Positions 1 to 6,546 are shown, numbered from the stretch's first letter. The stretch is DNA of 9,921 nt from Pseudomonas sp. (GCA_003525045.1 DQGF01000003.1:11397-21317), one strand, 5' to 3'. Program-made: numbers and translations. The notes: generated by a model not told the origin, from the sequence alone.

Positions 1-72
1 CGCGAAGACGGAGTGTCAGGCGACATCAATATCGGCTGGACCGCCGCCTTCGCGAGCAGGCTCGCTCCCACA
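1..72. repeat. REP doublet (BIME-like), left arm cut by the window edge
   Basis: The right arm, ending in GCTCGCTCCCACA at base 72, is a typical P. fluorescens-group REP sequence. The first 11 bases (CGCGAAGACGG) pair with bases 44-54 (CCGCCTTCGCG) with one mismatch, so the window opens inside the left arm of an inverted REP pair whose outer part lies before base 1. About 32 bases separate the arms. The copy sits just upstream of the dinF promoter region. Such elements are mobilised in trans by REP-associated tyrosine transposases (RAYT); no RAYT gene is visible here. Confidence 0.8.
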
Positions 73-119
73 ATGGATCACTGCGGATTCAGATGTATCG
101 CTACAATGCCCGCTCCCCC

Positions 120-125
120 AAGGAG
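120..125 (+). promoter_or_regulatory. ribosome binding site of dinF
   Basis: AAGGAG lies 5 bases before the ATG at 131 and decides that start. A TACAAT hexamer at 102-107 could be a -10 element, but no convincing -35 accompanies it. No LexA-type operator (CTGT-N8-ACAG) is seen in the 130 bases before the gene, so SOS control, known for E. coli dinF, is not supported here. Confidence 0.75.
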
Positions 126-130
126 CCTGC

Positions 131-1480
131 ATGTCCAACCTGATCGCCGACTGGCGCGACCGCCCTACCCATCGTAGGGTCTGGGCGCTCGCCGCGCCCA
201 TGATTCTGTCGAACATTTCCGTACCGCTGGTGGCACTGGTCGACAGTACGGTCATCGGTCACCTGCCCCACGCCCATCAACTGGGTGCGGTCGCGGTCGG
301 GGCCAGCCTGTATACCTTTCTTGCCTGGGCCATGGGTTTTCTGCGCATGGGCTCCACCGGCTTCGCCGCCCAGGCGGCGGGGCGCGGAGACGGCGCAGCG
401 TTGCGGCAAATTTTGTTGCAGGGCTTGCTGCTGGCCATGGGATTGGCCGTTGTCCTGGGCGCGCTGGGCGTGCCGTTGAGCGGTGTTGCGCTGCACTTTA
501 TGCAACCCTCGGCCGAACTGGATCAACTGACCCGCGAATTTTTCCACACGCGGCTGTTCGGCCTGCCGGCGGCGCTGGCCAGTTATGCGCTGGTCGGCTG
601 GTTCCTGGGCACCCAGAACGCTCGGGCACCACTGGCGATTCTGCTGAGCACCAACCTGGTCAACATTGCCTTGAACCTGTGGTTCGTCCTCGGGCTGGAA
701 TGGGGCGTGGTGGGCGCTGCCCGGGCTTCGGTGATCGCCGAATGGACTGGCGCACTGATCGGTCTGCTGATGACCCGAAAAGCCCTGCGCGCCTACCCTG
801 GGCACATCGCCTGGGCCGCGCTGGCGCTGTGGCAGAGTTGGCGACCGCTGTTGGCGGTCAACCGCGACATCTTCATCCGTAGCCTGGTTCTGCAATCGGT
901 GTTTTTTCTCATCACCGTGCAAGGCGCGCGACTGGGCGATGCCACGGTCGCCGCCAACGCATTGCTGCTCAACGGCCTGCTGCTGACGGCCCATGCGCTC
1001 GACGGATTGGCCCACGCCGTGGAGGCCCTTTGCGGGCACGCCATCGGCGCTCGCGATCGGGACGCCCTGCGCCGCTCGTTGGTGGTGGCCTGTGGTTGGT
1101 CGTTGCTGGCGAGCCTGGGCTTTGCCGCGCTGTTTCTGTTCGCCGGCCATCTGTTCATCGAGATGCAGACCAACATTCAAAGCGTGCGCGACACCGCGTT
1201 CATCTACCTGCCTTACCTCGCCGCCCTGCCGCTGATTGCGGTCTGGAGTTACCTGCTCGACGGTCTGTTCATCGGTGCCACTCGCGCCCGGGAAATGCGC
1301 AACGGCATGCTACTGACGATGATTCTGTTACTGCCGTTTGCCTGGGCGCTGCGAGACTTGGGCAACCATGGCCTGTGGATAACGTTCCTGTGGTTCATGG
1401 CCTTGCGCAGTTTGACCCTTGGCGCAATTGCCTGGTTTCTGCGCAAGAATGACGGCTGGTTCACAGGCCCGACTCACTGA
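131..1480 (+). CDS. dinF: MATE family efflux transporter, DinF subfamily
   Basis: The product is a 449-residue inner-membrane protein of the multidrug and toxic compound extrusion (MATE) family. These antiporters export organic cations or other toxic compounds using a proton or sodium gradient. The usual size is 440-480 residues, so it is full length. The N-terminal stretch around residues 20-45 (APMILSNISVPLVALVDST) is the DinF-type first helix, with the conserved acidic residue Asp38. About twelve hydrophobic segments follow in two six-helix halves; the second half begins near residue 240 with the LAVNRDIFIRSLVLQ region. A charged linker (residues about 215-235) joins the halves. The start is fixed by AAGGAG 5 bases upstream. 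It converges with the DUF4123 gene, with only 28 bases between the stops, and is probably transcribed alone. The substrate cannot be read from sequence. The family call is firm; the dinF name rests on resemblance. Confidence 0.92.
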   Translation: MSNLIADWRDRPTHRRVWALAAPMILSNISVPLVALVDSTVIGHLPHAHQLGAVAVGASLYTFLAWAMGFLRMGSTGFAAQAAGRGDGAALRQILLQGLLLAMGLAVVLGALGVPLSGVALHFMQPSAELDQLTREFFHTRLFGLPAALASYALVGWFLGTQNARAPLAILLSTNLVNIALNLWFVLGLEWGVVGAARASVIAEWTGALIGLLMTRKALRAYPGHIAWAALALWQSWRPLLAVNRDIFIRSLVLQSVFFLITVQGARLGDATVAANALLLNGLLLTAHALDGLAHAVEALCGHAIGARDRDALRRSLVVACGWSLLASLGFAALFLFAGHLFIEMQTNIQSVRDTAFIYLPYLAALPLIAVWSYLLDGLFIGATRAREMRNGMLLTMILLLPFAWALRDLGNHGLWITFLWFMALRSLTLGAIAWFLRKNDGWFTGPTH

Positions 1481-1512
1481 CCCGGCGCGGCCGTGACGAA
1501 TGCCGTGGTCAG
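1477..1512. terminator. candidate bidirectional terminator hairpin covering both convergent stop codons
   Basis: CTGACC (1477-1482) pairs with GGTCAG (1507-1512), and CGGC (1483-1486) pairs with GCCG (1502-1505). This gives a 10-bp stem with one bulged T (1506) and a 15-base loop. The stem includes the dinF stop (1478-1480) and the complement of the DUF4123 stop (1509-1511). There is no T-run on either side, so intrinsic termination is uncertain. The structure may instead protect the 3' ends or limit read-through between the two convergent genes. Confidence 0.45.
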
Positions 1513-2291
1513 GGTTGATCGGTCTGCCATCGGTCGCGCAGGCTGTCGAGACGCTCCTGCTGAGTCAGTCCCGACAAAGGCAGCACCAGCGAAGCGCGGG
1601 GGTATTGCAAGCGCAGCCATAACCAACCATCGAGCACCGAACGTTCGTCGAAACCCAGCGCCAACCCTTCCTGCATATGCGACCACTGGCTGTTGTAATC
1701 GGTCCCGGTGGATTGGCTCCAGAGCCAGGCGTGTTGTTCCAGCAGACAGGTTTGCAGTTTTTCCCGTTGACCGGGGCTCAGACCTTCTTCGACCGCTAAC
1801 GGGCTGACGGCAAGCCCCGGATTGTGCAACTGCTGCCAGCCCTGACAGCCGATCGCGCGGTCAGCCCAAGTCCCGCCGAACCAGTGCAACTGACTGATCG
1901 GCCCCAGCCAGCGACTCAGCTCTGTGGCATCGCAGGCATCGAAAAAGTAACTGGCCGTGTTGGGATTGTAATAGTTCAACAAGGCGCGGTAATGCACGCC
2001 GATCGTGACCGTGAGCATACGGCGCAAATGCGCCAGCAGCTGCGACGGCGGTGCCTCACTGACCATCAGCAGTCCACGCCAGTTGTGCGCCTCGCGGTAG
2101 CACAGCTCGGCTAGCGTCGGGCATGAGCCAAGGTCGACCAGAACCGGGCCGTGTTCGCGCGACGCATGCAGCTCCGTGTTCTCGAACAACCAGAACCACT
2201 GCGCATGGGCAAACGTCTGCCGCAGTGTTGCCCCCGCCAGTGGCGCACCCGGCACATCCAGCAATAGCCATTGCGGGCTCGCGGCAATCAT
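1509..2291 (-). CDS. DUF4123 protein, type VI secretion effector-loading adaptor (Tap/TEC family)
   Basis: This 260-residue cytoplasmic protein resembles DUF4123 proteins, which hold a type VI effector and load it onto its cognate VgrG spike without being secreted themselves. The DUF4123 domain covers roughly residues 7-140, with WLLLDVPG, the LFENTELHASREHGPVLVDL block, and RALLNYYNPNTASYFFDAC leading into LGPISQLHW. The remaining half (about 140-260) is variable in this family and I recognise nothing further in it. I chose the ATG at 2291 because it overlaps the vgrG stop as ATGA, indicating translational coupling, and has GGAG (2304-2301) 9 bases upstream. An in-frame ATG at 2351 would add 20 residues and overlap vgrG by 64 bases; it is less likely. 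Normally the cargo effector gene follows directly, but here the next gene is the convergent dinF 28 bases away. Confidence 0.85.
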   Translation of the reverse strand: MIAASPQWLLLDVPGAPLAGATLRQTFAHAQWFWLFENTELHASREHGPVLVDLGSCPTLAELCYREAHNWRGLLMVSEAPPSQLLAHLRRMLTVTIGVHYRALLNYYNPNTASYFFDACDATELSRWLGPISQLHWFGGTWADRAIGCQGWQQLHNPGLAVSPLAVEEGLSPGQREKLQTCLLEQHAWLWSQSTGTDYNSQWSHMQEGLALGFDERSVLDGWLWLRLQYPRASLVLPLSGLTQQERLDSLRDRWQTDQP

Positions 2292-3601
2292 GCCGCACCG
2301 CTCCGGCCAAACCGCGTCGCCGCCCGGCAAGTGCAGAAAGTCTGAGTGCAAGGCGTGAAACTACCGCCACCCGGCAGCATGCACAGCAACATCAAGGGCT
2401 CGCCGGAGCGCAGCATTCGGAGCAAGCCTTCGTCGGGCGGACTATCGTCTGTCGCGCTGGGTACCTCAGTCTCTTCGACAGCCTTTGGCACATGAAGATA
2501 TCCGGTAATAAGCGGCTGATCCGGGTCGCCCTCGATAAAGCTCACCACCACCTCGACGCCTTCGGTCAACGGCGAAGCAGTCGCACTGCCCAGTTCAGTT
2601 GCCAACGGCAACCAACAGTGGCTGGGCGTCGCGCCCTCGCCTTGGTAGAGCCAGTCGAATTGCACGGCAATCGGCCTGGACGGATCCGGTCGAGACTCTT
2701 CAACATCGACCACCCAGGCCCGTTGCAGGCTGTGCATTCTTGGTTTCGCTGCGCAATGGGGCGACACCAAAGGCGCTTCCCAGTGAATCGCGCGGATCTG
2801 ATTGCTGTAGGGGGTCAGTGGGTCCTGGCTCCCCTGATGTTCGATGTGGGTCAACAGCCAGAGATGGTTGCAGTTGGCAATCGGATGGCCGGACAGCGAA
2901 ATCAATTGACCGCTGCGCAGCGTCGTCAGGTCCGTATGGCCTTCGGCACTCTGCGCGGTTCGTTGCCCCTGAAGCTGGAACCGCCGCACCGCCGGTTGCT
3001 CGCTGTCGACCCGAAAATCCGCCAGTTCGCCAAGGCGAAAATGCGTCTGACCATCACCGAAAACCACGCAGTGCCCACGTGCGTGGTGCTCGAAATGGAA
3101 GTTAAGCCGTTCCTGAGCGCACAGGCGCTGGAGAAATTGCAGGTCCGATTCCCGGTACTGCGTGCAGAAATCACGGGGCGGGTAATTGCCGCTCAGCTCG
3201 AAACGCCGCTCCTTGTCGACAATGCCATGCTCCCTGAGCACCTGACTGAGGATCTGCGGCACCGAGCGGGCGCTGAAGATTCGCTGGCTGAAGCGCTGGG
3301 AAAGGCACGCCAGCCTCGGCCCCAGCCGCACGCGGCAGAGTCGGGTAGTCGGACCATGGTCACGCTGGACGAGTTCTTGCAGTTGTCCATGGATGGCGTT
3401 TCCCGCGGGTCCGAAGTGCAAAGAGACCGGTCGGTACAGCAAGCTGGCAAGGTCGAGCGTCGGGTCATCTATCAGCAGATCCACATCGAATACAAAAAGC
3501 TCGCTGATGGCTTCTCTGCCGCTGAAGGCCAAGACTTCGAAGGAGTCGGACATACCTGCTACATCCAGACGAAATGAAGGCTCGTTGACTGGATCGAACA
3601 T
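2288..3601 (-). CDS. vgrG: short type VI secretion spike protein VgrG
   Basis: VgrG trimers form the spike at the tip of the type VI secretion tube and carry effectors into target cells. The product has 437 residues. The N-terminal gp27-like base (residues about 8-280) includes the family signature YRESDLQFLQRLCAQERLNF (149-168), and the gp5-like OB fold (about 290-370) ends in the characteristic VVVSFIEGDPDQPLITGYLH. Typical VgrGs exceed 600 residues because of a C-terminal beta-helical needle. Here the protein stops about 65 residues after the OB fold, with an acidic Pro-rich linker (375-391) and a Cys-rich end (C407, C418, C423, C425). The ATG at 3601 has only a weak AGAG site (3613-3610). 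The gene is followed by, and overlaps, the DUF4123 adaptor gene. No tube, sheath, baseplate or ATPase genes are present, so it is an orphan vgrG served by a type VI apparatus encoded elsewhere. Confidence 0.9.
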   Translation of the reverse strand: MFDPVNEPSFRLDVAGMSDSFEVLAFSGREAISELFVFDVDLLIDDPTLDLASLLYRPVSLHFGPAGNAIHGQLQELVQRDHGPTTRLCRVRLGPRLACLSQRFSQRIFSARSVPQILSQVLREHGIVDKERRFELSGNYPPRDFCTQYRESDLQFLQRLCAQERLNFHFEHHARGHCVVFGDGQTHFRLGELADFRVDSEQPAVRRFQLQGQRTAQSAEGHTDLTTLRSGQLISLSGHPIANCNHLWLLTHIEHQGSQDPLTPYSNQIRAIHWEAPLVSPHCAAKPRMHSLQRAWVVDVEESRPDPSRPIAVQFDWLYQGEGATPSHCWLPLATELGSATASPLTEGVEVVVSFIEGDPDQPLITGYLHVPKAVEETEVPSATDDSPPDEGLLRMLRSGEPLMLLCMLPGGGSFTPCTQTFCTCRAATRFGRSGAA

Positions 3602-3714
3602 CGGCGATTCTCTACAGGAGGGGCGGCCGGGGATTCTCGCCGAGAGACATGACCGAGTAGAGTGCCGAAGTACAACTTAGGAAATGGCCTACGCGAAAAG
3701 AGGACGATATGGCG

Positions 3715-3743
3715 TTTATAGCCAGGAGCGCGGGAAATTCCGA
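3715..3743 (-). promoter_or_regulatory. weak candidate sigma70 promoter for vgrG
   Basis: On the minus strand TATAAA (3720-3715) matches the -10 consensus at 5 of 6 positions. TCGGAA (3743-3738), 17 bases upstream, matches the -35 at only 3 of 6. Transcription would start near 3708, leaving a leader of about 107 bases. No sigma54 -24/-12 element is seen. This is inference from hexamers alone. Confidence 0.3.
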
Positions 3744-3777
3744 TTGAAAACGGAGAATCGTCCCACCGGGTCATCTG

Positions 3778-3802
3778 AAATTTCCGCAGCATACGGAAAC
3801 TT
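3778..3802 (-). terminator. candidate speA terminator hairpin
   Basis: AAATTTCCG (3778-3786) and CGGAAACTT (3794-3802) pair as a 9-bp stem with one G-T wobble around a 7-base loop, 32 bases beyond the speA stop. In the speA direction the stem is followed by only a weak T-containing stretch (TTTC, partly inside the arm). In the plus direction CTTTTCTG follows. It is a reasonable 3'-end structure, but intrinsic termination is not certain. Confidence 0.4.
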
Positions 3803-3834
3803 TTCTGACAACCTGGTGAGAACGACGACTTACA

Positions 3835-5748
3835 TCAAGAGGACAGGTAAGACGAACGGGTCAGTCCCAGACGCAGGGCGTCGAGGAACTGAGTGCGCTC
3901 GGCGGCGGTGATGCGGGCACTGGCGCACTTGTCGCGGTAGTGGGTCATCAGCTCTTCCGGCGACAAGTGCACGTAGCGCAGCATGTCTTCGATGGTGTCG
4001 TGGGTTTCGATACCCGCGTGGTACACACTGCCGTCGGCATTCTGGTAGATGTTCACCGAGTCGGTGTCACCAAACAGGTTGTGCATGTCGCCGAGAATTT
4101 CCTGATAGGCGCCCACCAGGAAGATGCCCAACAGGTAGTCTTCGCCTTCGTTCAAACCGTGTACCGGCAAGCTGGTTTCGATGCTCTGCTCGTCAACGTA
4201 TTGCTTGATCTTGCCGTCGGAGTCGCAGGTCAGATCCTGCAGCACAGCACGGCGCATCGGTTCTTCGTCGAGACGGTGCAGCGGCAGGATCGGCAGCACC
4301 TGGCCGATGGCCCAGGTGTCCGGCAGGCTCTGGAATACCGAGAAGTTGCAGATGTACTTGTCGGCCAGCTTGTCGTTGAGTTCGTCGAGCACCTGACGAT
4401 GGGAACGCTGACGAGCCTTCAACGAGTTGTGCAGGCGACGGCACACAGCGAAGTAGCATTGCTCGGCCAGGGCTTTTTCGGCCAGGGTCAGCTTGCCATC
4501 GGCGTATTGGGTCGCGATGTCGCTCATGTAGTGCGTGGCGCGCCAGTAGGTTTCGGTGACCATCTCGATGTCGGTCGGACCCAGCAGGTCCACCAGCCAC
4601 TGCACGGTTTCCGGCAGCGCTTCCTTGTTCTCGATCTGCGGTACGTCGTCGTTGTGCTTTTCGACGTCAGTTACCTGCACCACCAGCATGGCGTGGTGCG
4701 CCGTCAGGGAGCGACCGCTCTCGGAGAAAATGTTCGGGTGCGGCAGGCTCTGCGCGTCGCAGAACTCCTTGAGCATCCCGACCACGACACCGGCGTAATC
4801 GTCCATGTCGTAGTTGATCGAGCTGGCGTTGCGCGAGTGAGTACCGTCGTAGTCGACACCCAGGCCGCCACCGACGTCGATGTGATCCACCGGCAGGCCG
4901 AGGTTGCGCAGTTCGCCGTAGTAACGAATCGCTTCCTTGAAGCCGTGCTGGTAGTCCGCCAGGTTGGCGATCTGCGAACCCATGTGGAAGTGCAGCAGGC
5001 GAATGCCCTGATCCAGGCCAGCCGCGCGGAAACGCTCGACCACCGACAGCAGTTGCGCCGCCGACAGACCGAACTTGGATTTCTCGCCACCGGTGTCCGC
5101 CCACTTGCTCGACGCCAGGGACGACAGACGCACGCGCAGGCCTACCTGAGGCTTGACCTTGAGCGAGGCGGCTTCTTCGATCACCAGGGCAACTTCGGAT
5201 TCTTTTTCGATCACGATGAACACGTTATGGCCAAGCTTCTGACCCATCAGCGCCAGACGGATGAACTCGCGGTCCTTGTAACCGTTGCAAACGATGGTGC
5301 CACCCTTCGGTGCCAGGGCCAGCACGGCCAGCAGCTCAGGCTTGGAGCCGGCTTCCAGGCCGATGGACACGTCTTGGGTCGCGATGATGTTCTCGATCAC
5401 CGCTTCTTGCTGGTTTACCTTGATCGGGTACAGCGCGGTGTACTTGCTCTGGTATTCAAGGCGCTCGATGTTGGCGTCGAAGGCGCCGGTCAGCTGACGC
5501 ACGCGGTCTTGCAGAATGTCAGGAAAACGCACCAGCAATGGCAAGGACAAGCCGCTCTTGCGCAGCTGGTCGACTTGCTCGAACAGGTCGATAGGCGAAC
5601 TGGTCGGACCGTTCGGACGAACTTCGACGCGACCGGCGTCATTGATCGCGAAATACCCGGCCCCCCAATGGCGAATCCCGTAAACACTGCGGCTGTCCGC
5701 AACTGTCCATTGGCTGCCATCGTCTTTGCGTGTGCGTCGTACGGACAT
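3835..5748 (-). CDS. speA: biosynthetic arginine decarboxylase
   Basis: This cytoplasmic PLP enzyme (EC 4.1.1.19) converts arginine to agmatine, the first step of the agmatine route to putrescine and spermidine. At 637 residues it matches the 630-660 usual for SpeA. The fold-III barrel carries the PLP lysine in YPIKVNQQ (Lys near residue 110), HFHMGSQI (about 253-260), the glycine-rich phosphate loop [11 protein letters not shown] (about 291-301) and SESGR (about 341-345). The C-terminal part has the active-site CDSDGK block (Cys near 507), and the SpeA-specific helical insertion lies between about 390 and 470. The ATG at 5748 is supported by AGGGGA (5759-5754) 5 bases upstream. The gene has its own candidate promoter and lies 213 bases after the SUI1-family gene on the same strand. 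The identification is firm and nothing appears broken. Confidence 0.97.
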   Translation of the reverse strand: MSVRRTRKDDGSQWTVADSRSVYGIRHWGAGYFAINDAGRVEVRPNGPTSSPIDLFEQVDQLRKSGLSLPLLVRFPDILQDRVRQLTGAFDANIERLEYQSKYTALYPIKVNQQEAVIENIIATQDVSIGLEAGSKPELLAVLALAPKGGTIVCNGYKDREFIRLALMGQKLGHNVFIVIEKESEVALVIEEAASLKVKPQVGLRVRLSSLASSKWADTGGEKSKFGLSAAQLLSVVERFRAAGLDQGIRLLHFHMGSQIANLADYQHGFKEAIRYYGELRNLGLPVDHIDVGGGLGVDYDGTHSRNASSINYDMDDYAGVVVGMLKEFCDAQSLPHPNIFSESGRSLTAHHAMLVVQVTDVEKHNDDVPQIENKEALPETVQWLVDLLGPTDIEMVTETYWRATHYMSDIATQYADGKLTLAEKALAEQCYFAVCRRLHNSLKARQRSHRQVLDELNDKLADKYICNFSVFQSLPDTWAIGQVLPILPLHRLDEEPMRRAVLQDLTCDSDGKIKQYVDEQSIETSLPVHGLNEGEDYLLGIFLVGAYQEILGDMHNLFGDTDSVNIYQNADGSVYHAGIETHDTIEDMLRYVHLSPEELMTHYRDKCASARITAAERTQFLDALRLGLTRSSYLSS

Positions 5749-5753
5749 TGAAG

Positions 5754-5759
5754 TCCCCT
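5754..5759 (-). promoter_or_regulatory. ribosome binding site of speA
   Basis: AGGGGA on the minus strand lies 5 bases before the ATG. A small perfect hairpin (GCCTG-AACC-CAGGC on the minus strand, plus coordinates 5781-5794) sits in the leader about 33 bases upstream of the start codon and does not cover this site. Confidence 0.7.
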
Positions 5760-5802
5760 ATAAAGAAGTCATAGAGCGTCGCCTGGGTTCAGGCCGGCGC
5801 AG

Positions 5803-5831
5803 TCTAAAGAATGAAAATGACGGTTCGTCAA
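5803..5831 (-). promoter_or_regulatory. candidate sigma70 promoter of speA
   Basis: On the minus strand TTGACG (5831-5826, 5 of 6 match to the -35) is followed after exactly 17 bases by TTTAGA (5808-5803, 3 of 6 match to the -10). Transcription would begin near 5796 and give a leader of about 48 bases. A 7-bp dyad (5848-5877) lies directly upstream of the -35. Confidence 0.5.
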
Positions 5832-5847
5832 CGAGGGATAGACCTCG

Positions 5848-5877
5848 CTGACCGCAGTGAGTTTAGAAACCGGTCAG
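5848..5877. repeat. inverted repeat upstream of the speA -35
   Basis: CTGACCG (5848-5854) and CGGTCAG (5871-5877) are perfectly complementary across a 16-base spacer, which itself contains the dyad GTTTAGAAAC (5861-5870). Its position, ending 17 bases upstream of the candidate -35, would suit an activator or repressor site. It could equally be part of the 3' end of the upstream transcript. No known operator is recognised. Confidence 0.4.
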
Positions 5878-5879
5878 AA

Positions 5880-5961
5880 CAGGCTCTGTGAAAACCATGT
5901 AGGCGACGTCAGACCTGATGTCAGGACCGGATCAAGCCGCGGGTGGGTTTCACAGAGTCTG
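5880..5961. repeat. 82-base compound inverted repeat abutting the SUI1-gene stop
   Basis: Arms 5880-5896 and 5945-5961 pair at 16 of 17 positions (one G-T wobble, one mismatch at A5894/G5947). The 48-base interior holds a second 7-bp hairpin, GACGTCA (5905-5911) with TGATGTC (5916-5922), around a GACC loop. The right arm touches the SUI1-gene stop codon (5962-5964), so in RNA it would fold right after the gene. There is no T-run after it. It may be a 3' stability or termination structure, or a tiny MITE-like insertion; I see no target-site duplication. Confidence 0.55.
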
Positions 5962-6333
5962 CTAGCCGCCGGACTTCTTCGCCTTGAAACCGTGCTTGAT
6001 CAGTTCGGCCAAGAGTAGCTCGACATGATCGCCCTGGATTTCAATGATCCCGTCTTTCAACGCTCCACCGGTGCCGCAACGCTTCTTCAACGTGGTCGCC
6101 AAGTCCTTGAGCGCGTCTTCGGCCAACGGCACGCCGGTGATGGTGGTCACCGTTTTGCCGCCACGGCCCTTGCTTTCGCGACGCACGCGAGCGATGCCGT
6201 CGCCGGCCGGGATAACGGTCTGTTTGCAGATGCAGGCGTCCACCGGTTTACTGCAGTCCGGGCAATGACGACCTGCGTCGGTGGAAAATACCAGGCCACC
6301 AAGGGCGGCGAAGGATGCGGCTTTTTTGGCCAC
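5962..6333 (-). CDS. yciH: SUI1/eIF1-domain translation factor, YciH family
   Basis: The 123-residue product belongs to the bacterial YciH family, relatives of eukaryotic eIF1 that bind near the ribosomal P site and can influence start-site fidelity; their physiological role is not settled. The SUI1 fold covers about residues 47-118, with RRESKGRGGKTVTTITGV, the KKRCGTGGALKDGIIEIQGD signature (83-102) and a GFKAKKSGG end. An N-terminal CxxC-x6-CxC cluster (C24, C27, C34, C36) looks like a zinc knuckle and is absent from E. coli YciH as I recall it. I chose the GTG at 6333 (then AKKAASF) because AGAGGA lies 6 bases upstream; an upstream ATG at 6396 would add an unrelated 21-residue leader and has no better site. 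It lies between the REP region and speA on the same strand. Confidence 0.88.
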   Translation of the reverse strand: MAKKAASFAALGGLVFSTDAGRHCPDCSKPVDACICKQTVIPAGDGIARVRRESKGRGGKTVTTITGVPLAEDALKDLATTLKKRCGTGGALKDGIIEIQGDHVELLLAELIKHGFKAKKSGG

Positions 6334-6339
6334 CGGCAA

Positions 6340-6353
6340 TCCTCTTGGGAGGA
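6340..6353 (-). promoter_or_regulatory. SUI1-gene ribosome binding site inside a small hairpin
   Basis: On the minus strand the sequence TCCTC-CCAA-GAGGA folds into a perfect 5-bp stem with a 4-base loop, extendable by one G-U pair. The 3' arm is the Shine-Dalgarno AGAGGA (6345-6340) and the 5' arm acts as an anti-Shine-Dalgarno. This both supports the GTG start at 6333 and suggests that initiation may be dampened by local structure. Confidence 0.55.
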
Positions 6354-6433
6354 CAAAGACTGGTCGCGGCAGGAGCCATCGACCGCGAAGCCCCACTCAG
6401 GCAGGGGCAGCGCTACTGAAACGGTACATCTCT

Positions 6434-6535
6434 TGTAGGAGCGAAGCTTGCTCGCGATGGACGTCAACGATAACGCGTGGCATCAGACAGCACGTGTCGT
6501 TCATGCGTCCTTCGCGAGCAAGCTTCGCTCCTACA
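6434..6535. repeat. REP doublet, copy 1 of a tandem pair
   Basis: This 102-base element has a perfect 24-bp terminal inverted repeat beginning TGTAGGAGCGAAGCTTGC. After a single T/T mismatch, GGACG/CGTCC continues the stem, and AACGA with TCGTT can pair further in, so nearly the whole element could form one long hairpin or cruciform. The arm belongs to the CTTCGCTCCTACA class of fluorescent-pseudomonad REPs, a different class from that at bases 1-72. Confidence 0.9.
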
Positions 6536-6546
6536 CGGTACACCCC

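Larger units (their letters stand above)
3602..3834. other. non-coding region between speA and vgrG
   Basis: These 233 bases separate the speA stop from the vgrG start, both on the minus strand. They look less GC-rich than the flanking genes. They hold a speA-proximal hairpin (3778-3802) and a weak vgrG promoter candidate (3715-3743). Plus-strand reading frames here are short, lack family resemblance and run into the antisense of speA; I do not call a gene. Confidence 0.6.

Noticed and set aside
73..130. SOS (LexA) box before dinF
   Set aside because: No CTGT-N8-ACAG pattern is present in the sequence available upstream.
101..1180. 359-codon minus-strand frame opposite dinF
   Set aside because: It is a Gln/Arg/His-rich mirror frame of a membrane protein gene, with no ribosome binding site or family resemblance.
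2291..2351. Frameshift suspected where vgrG and the DUF4123 frame overlap
   Set aside because: The DUF4123 gene has a well-placed ATG in an ATGA overlap at 2291 with a GGAG site, so the longer overlap is not needed; both products read normally up to their ends.
2123..3577. 484-codon plus-strand frame opposite vgrG
   Set aside because: It is antisense to VgrG, which has clear family signatures; the frame is low in hydrophobic blocks and rich in Arg, Ala and Gln, as shadow frames are.
3684..3911. 75-codon plus-strand frame in the vgrG-speA gap
   Set aside because: It has AGGA only 1 base before its ATG, runs into the antisense of speA and resembles nothing known.
3940..5751. 603-codon open frame on the plus strand, opposite speA
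   Set aside because: It is exactly antisense to a firmly identified speA gene, rich in His, Val and Gln as expected from reversed GC-biased codons, resembles no family and has no ribosome binding site.
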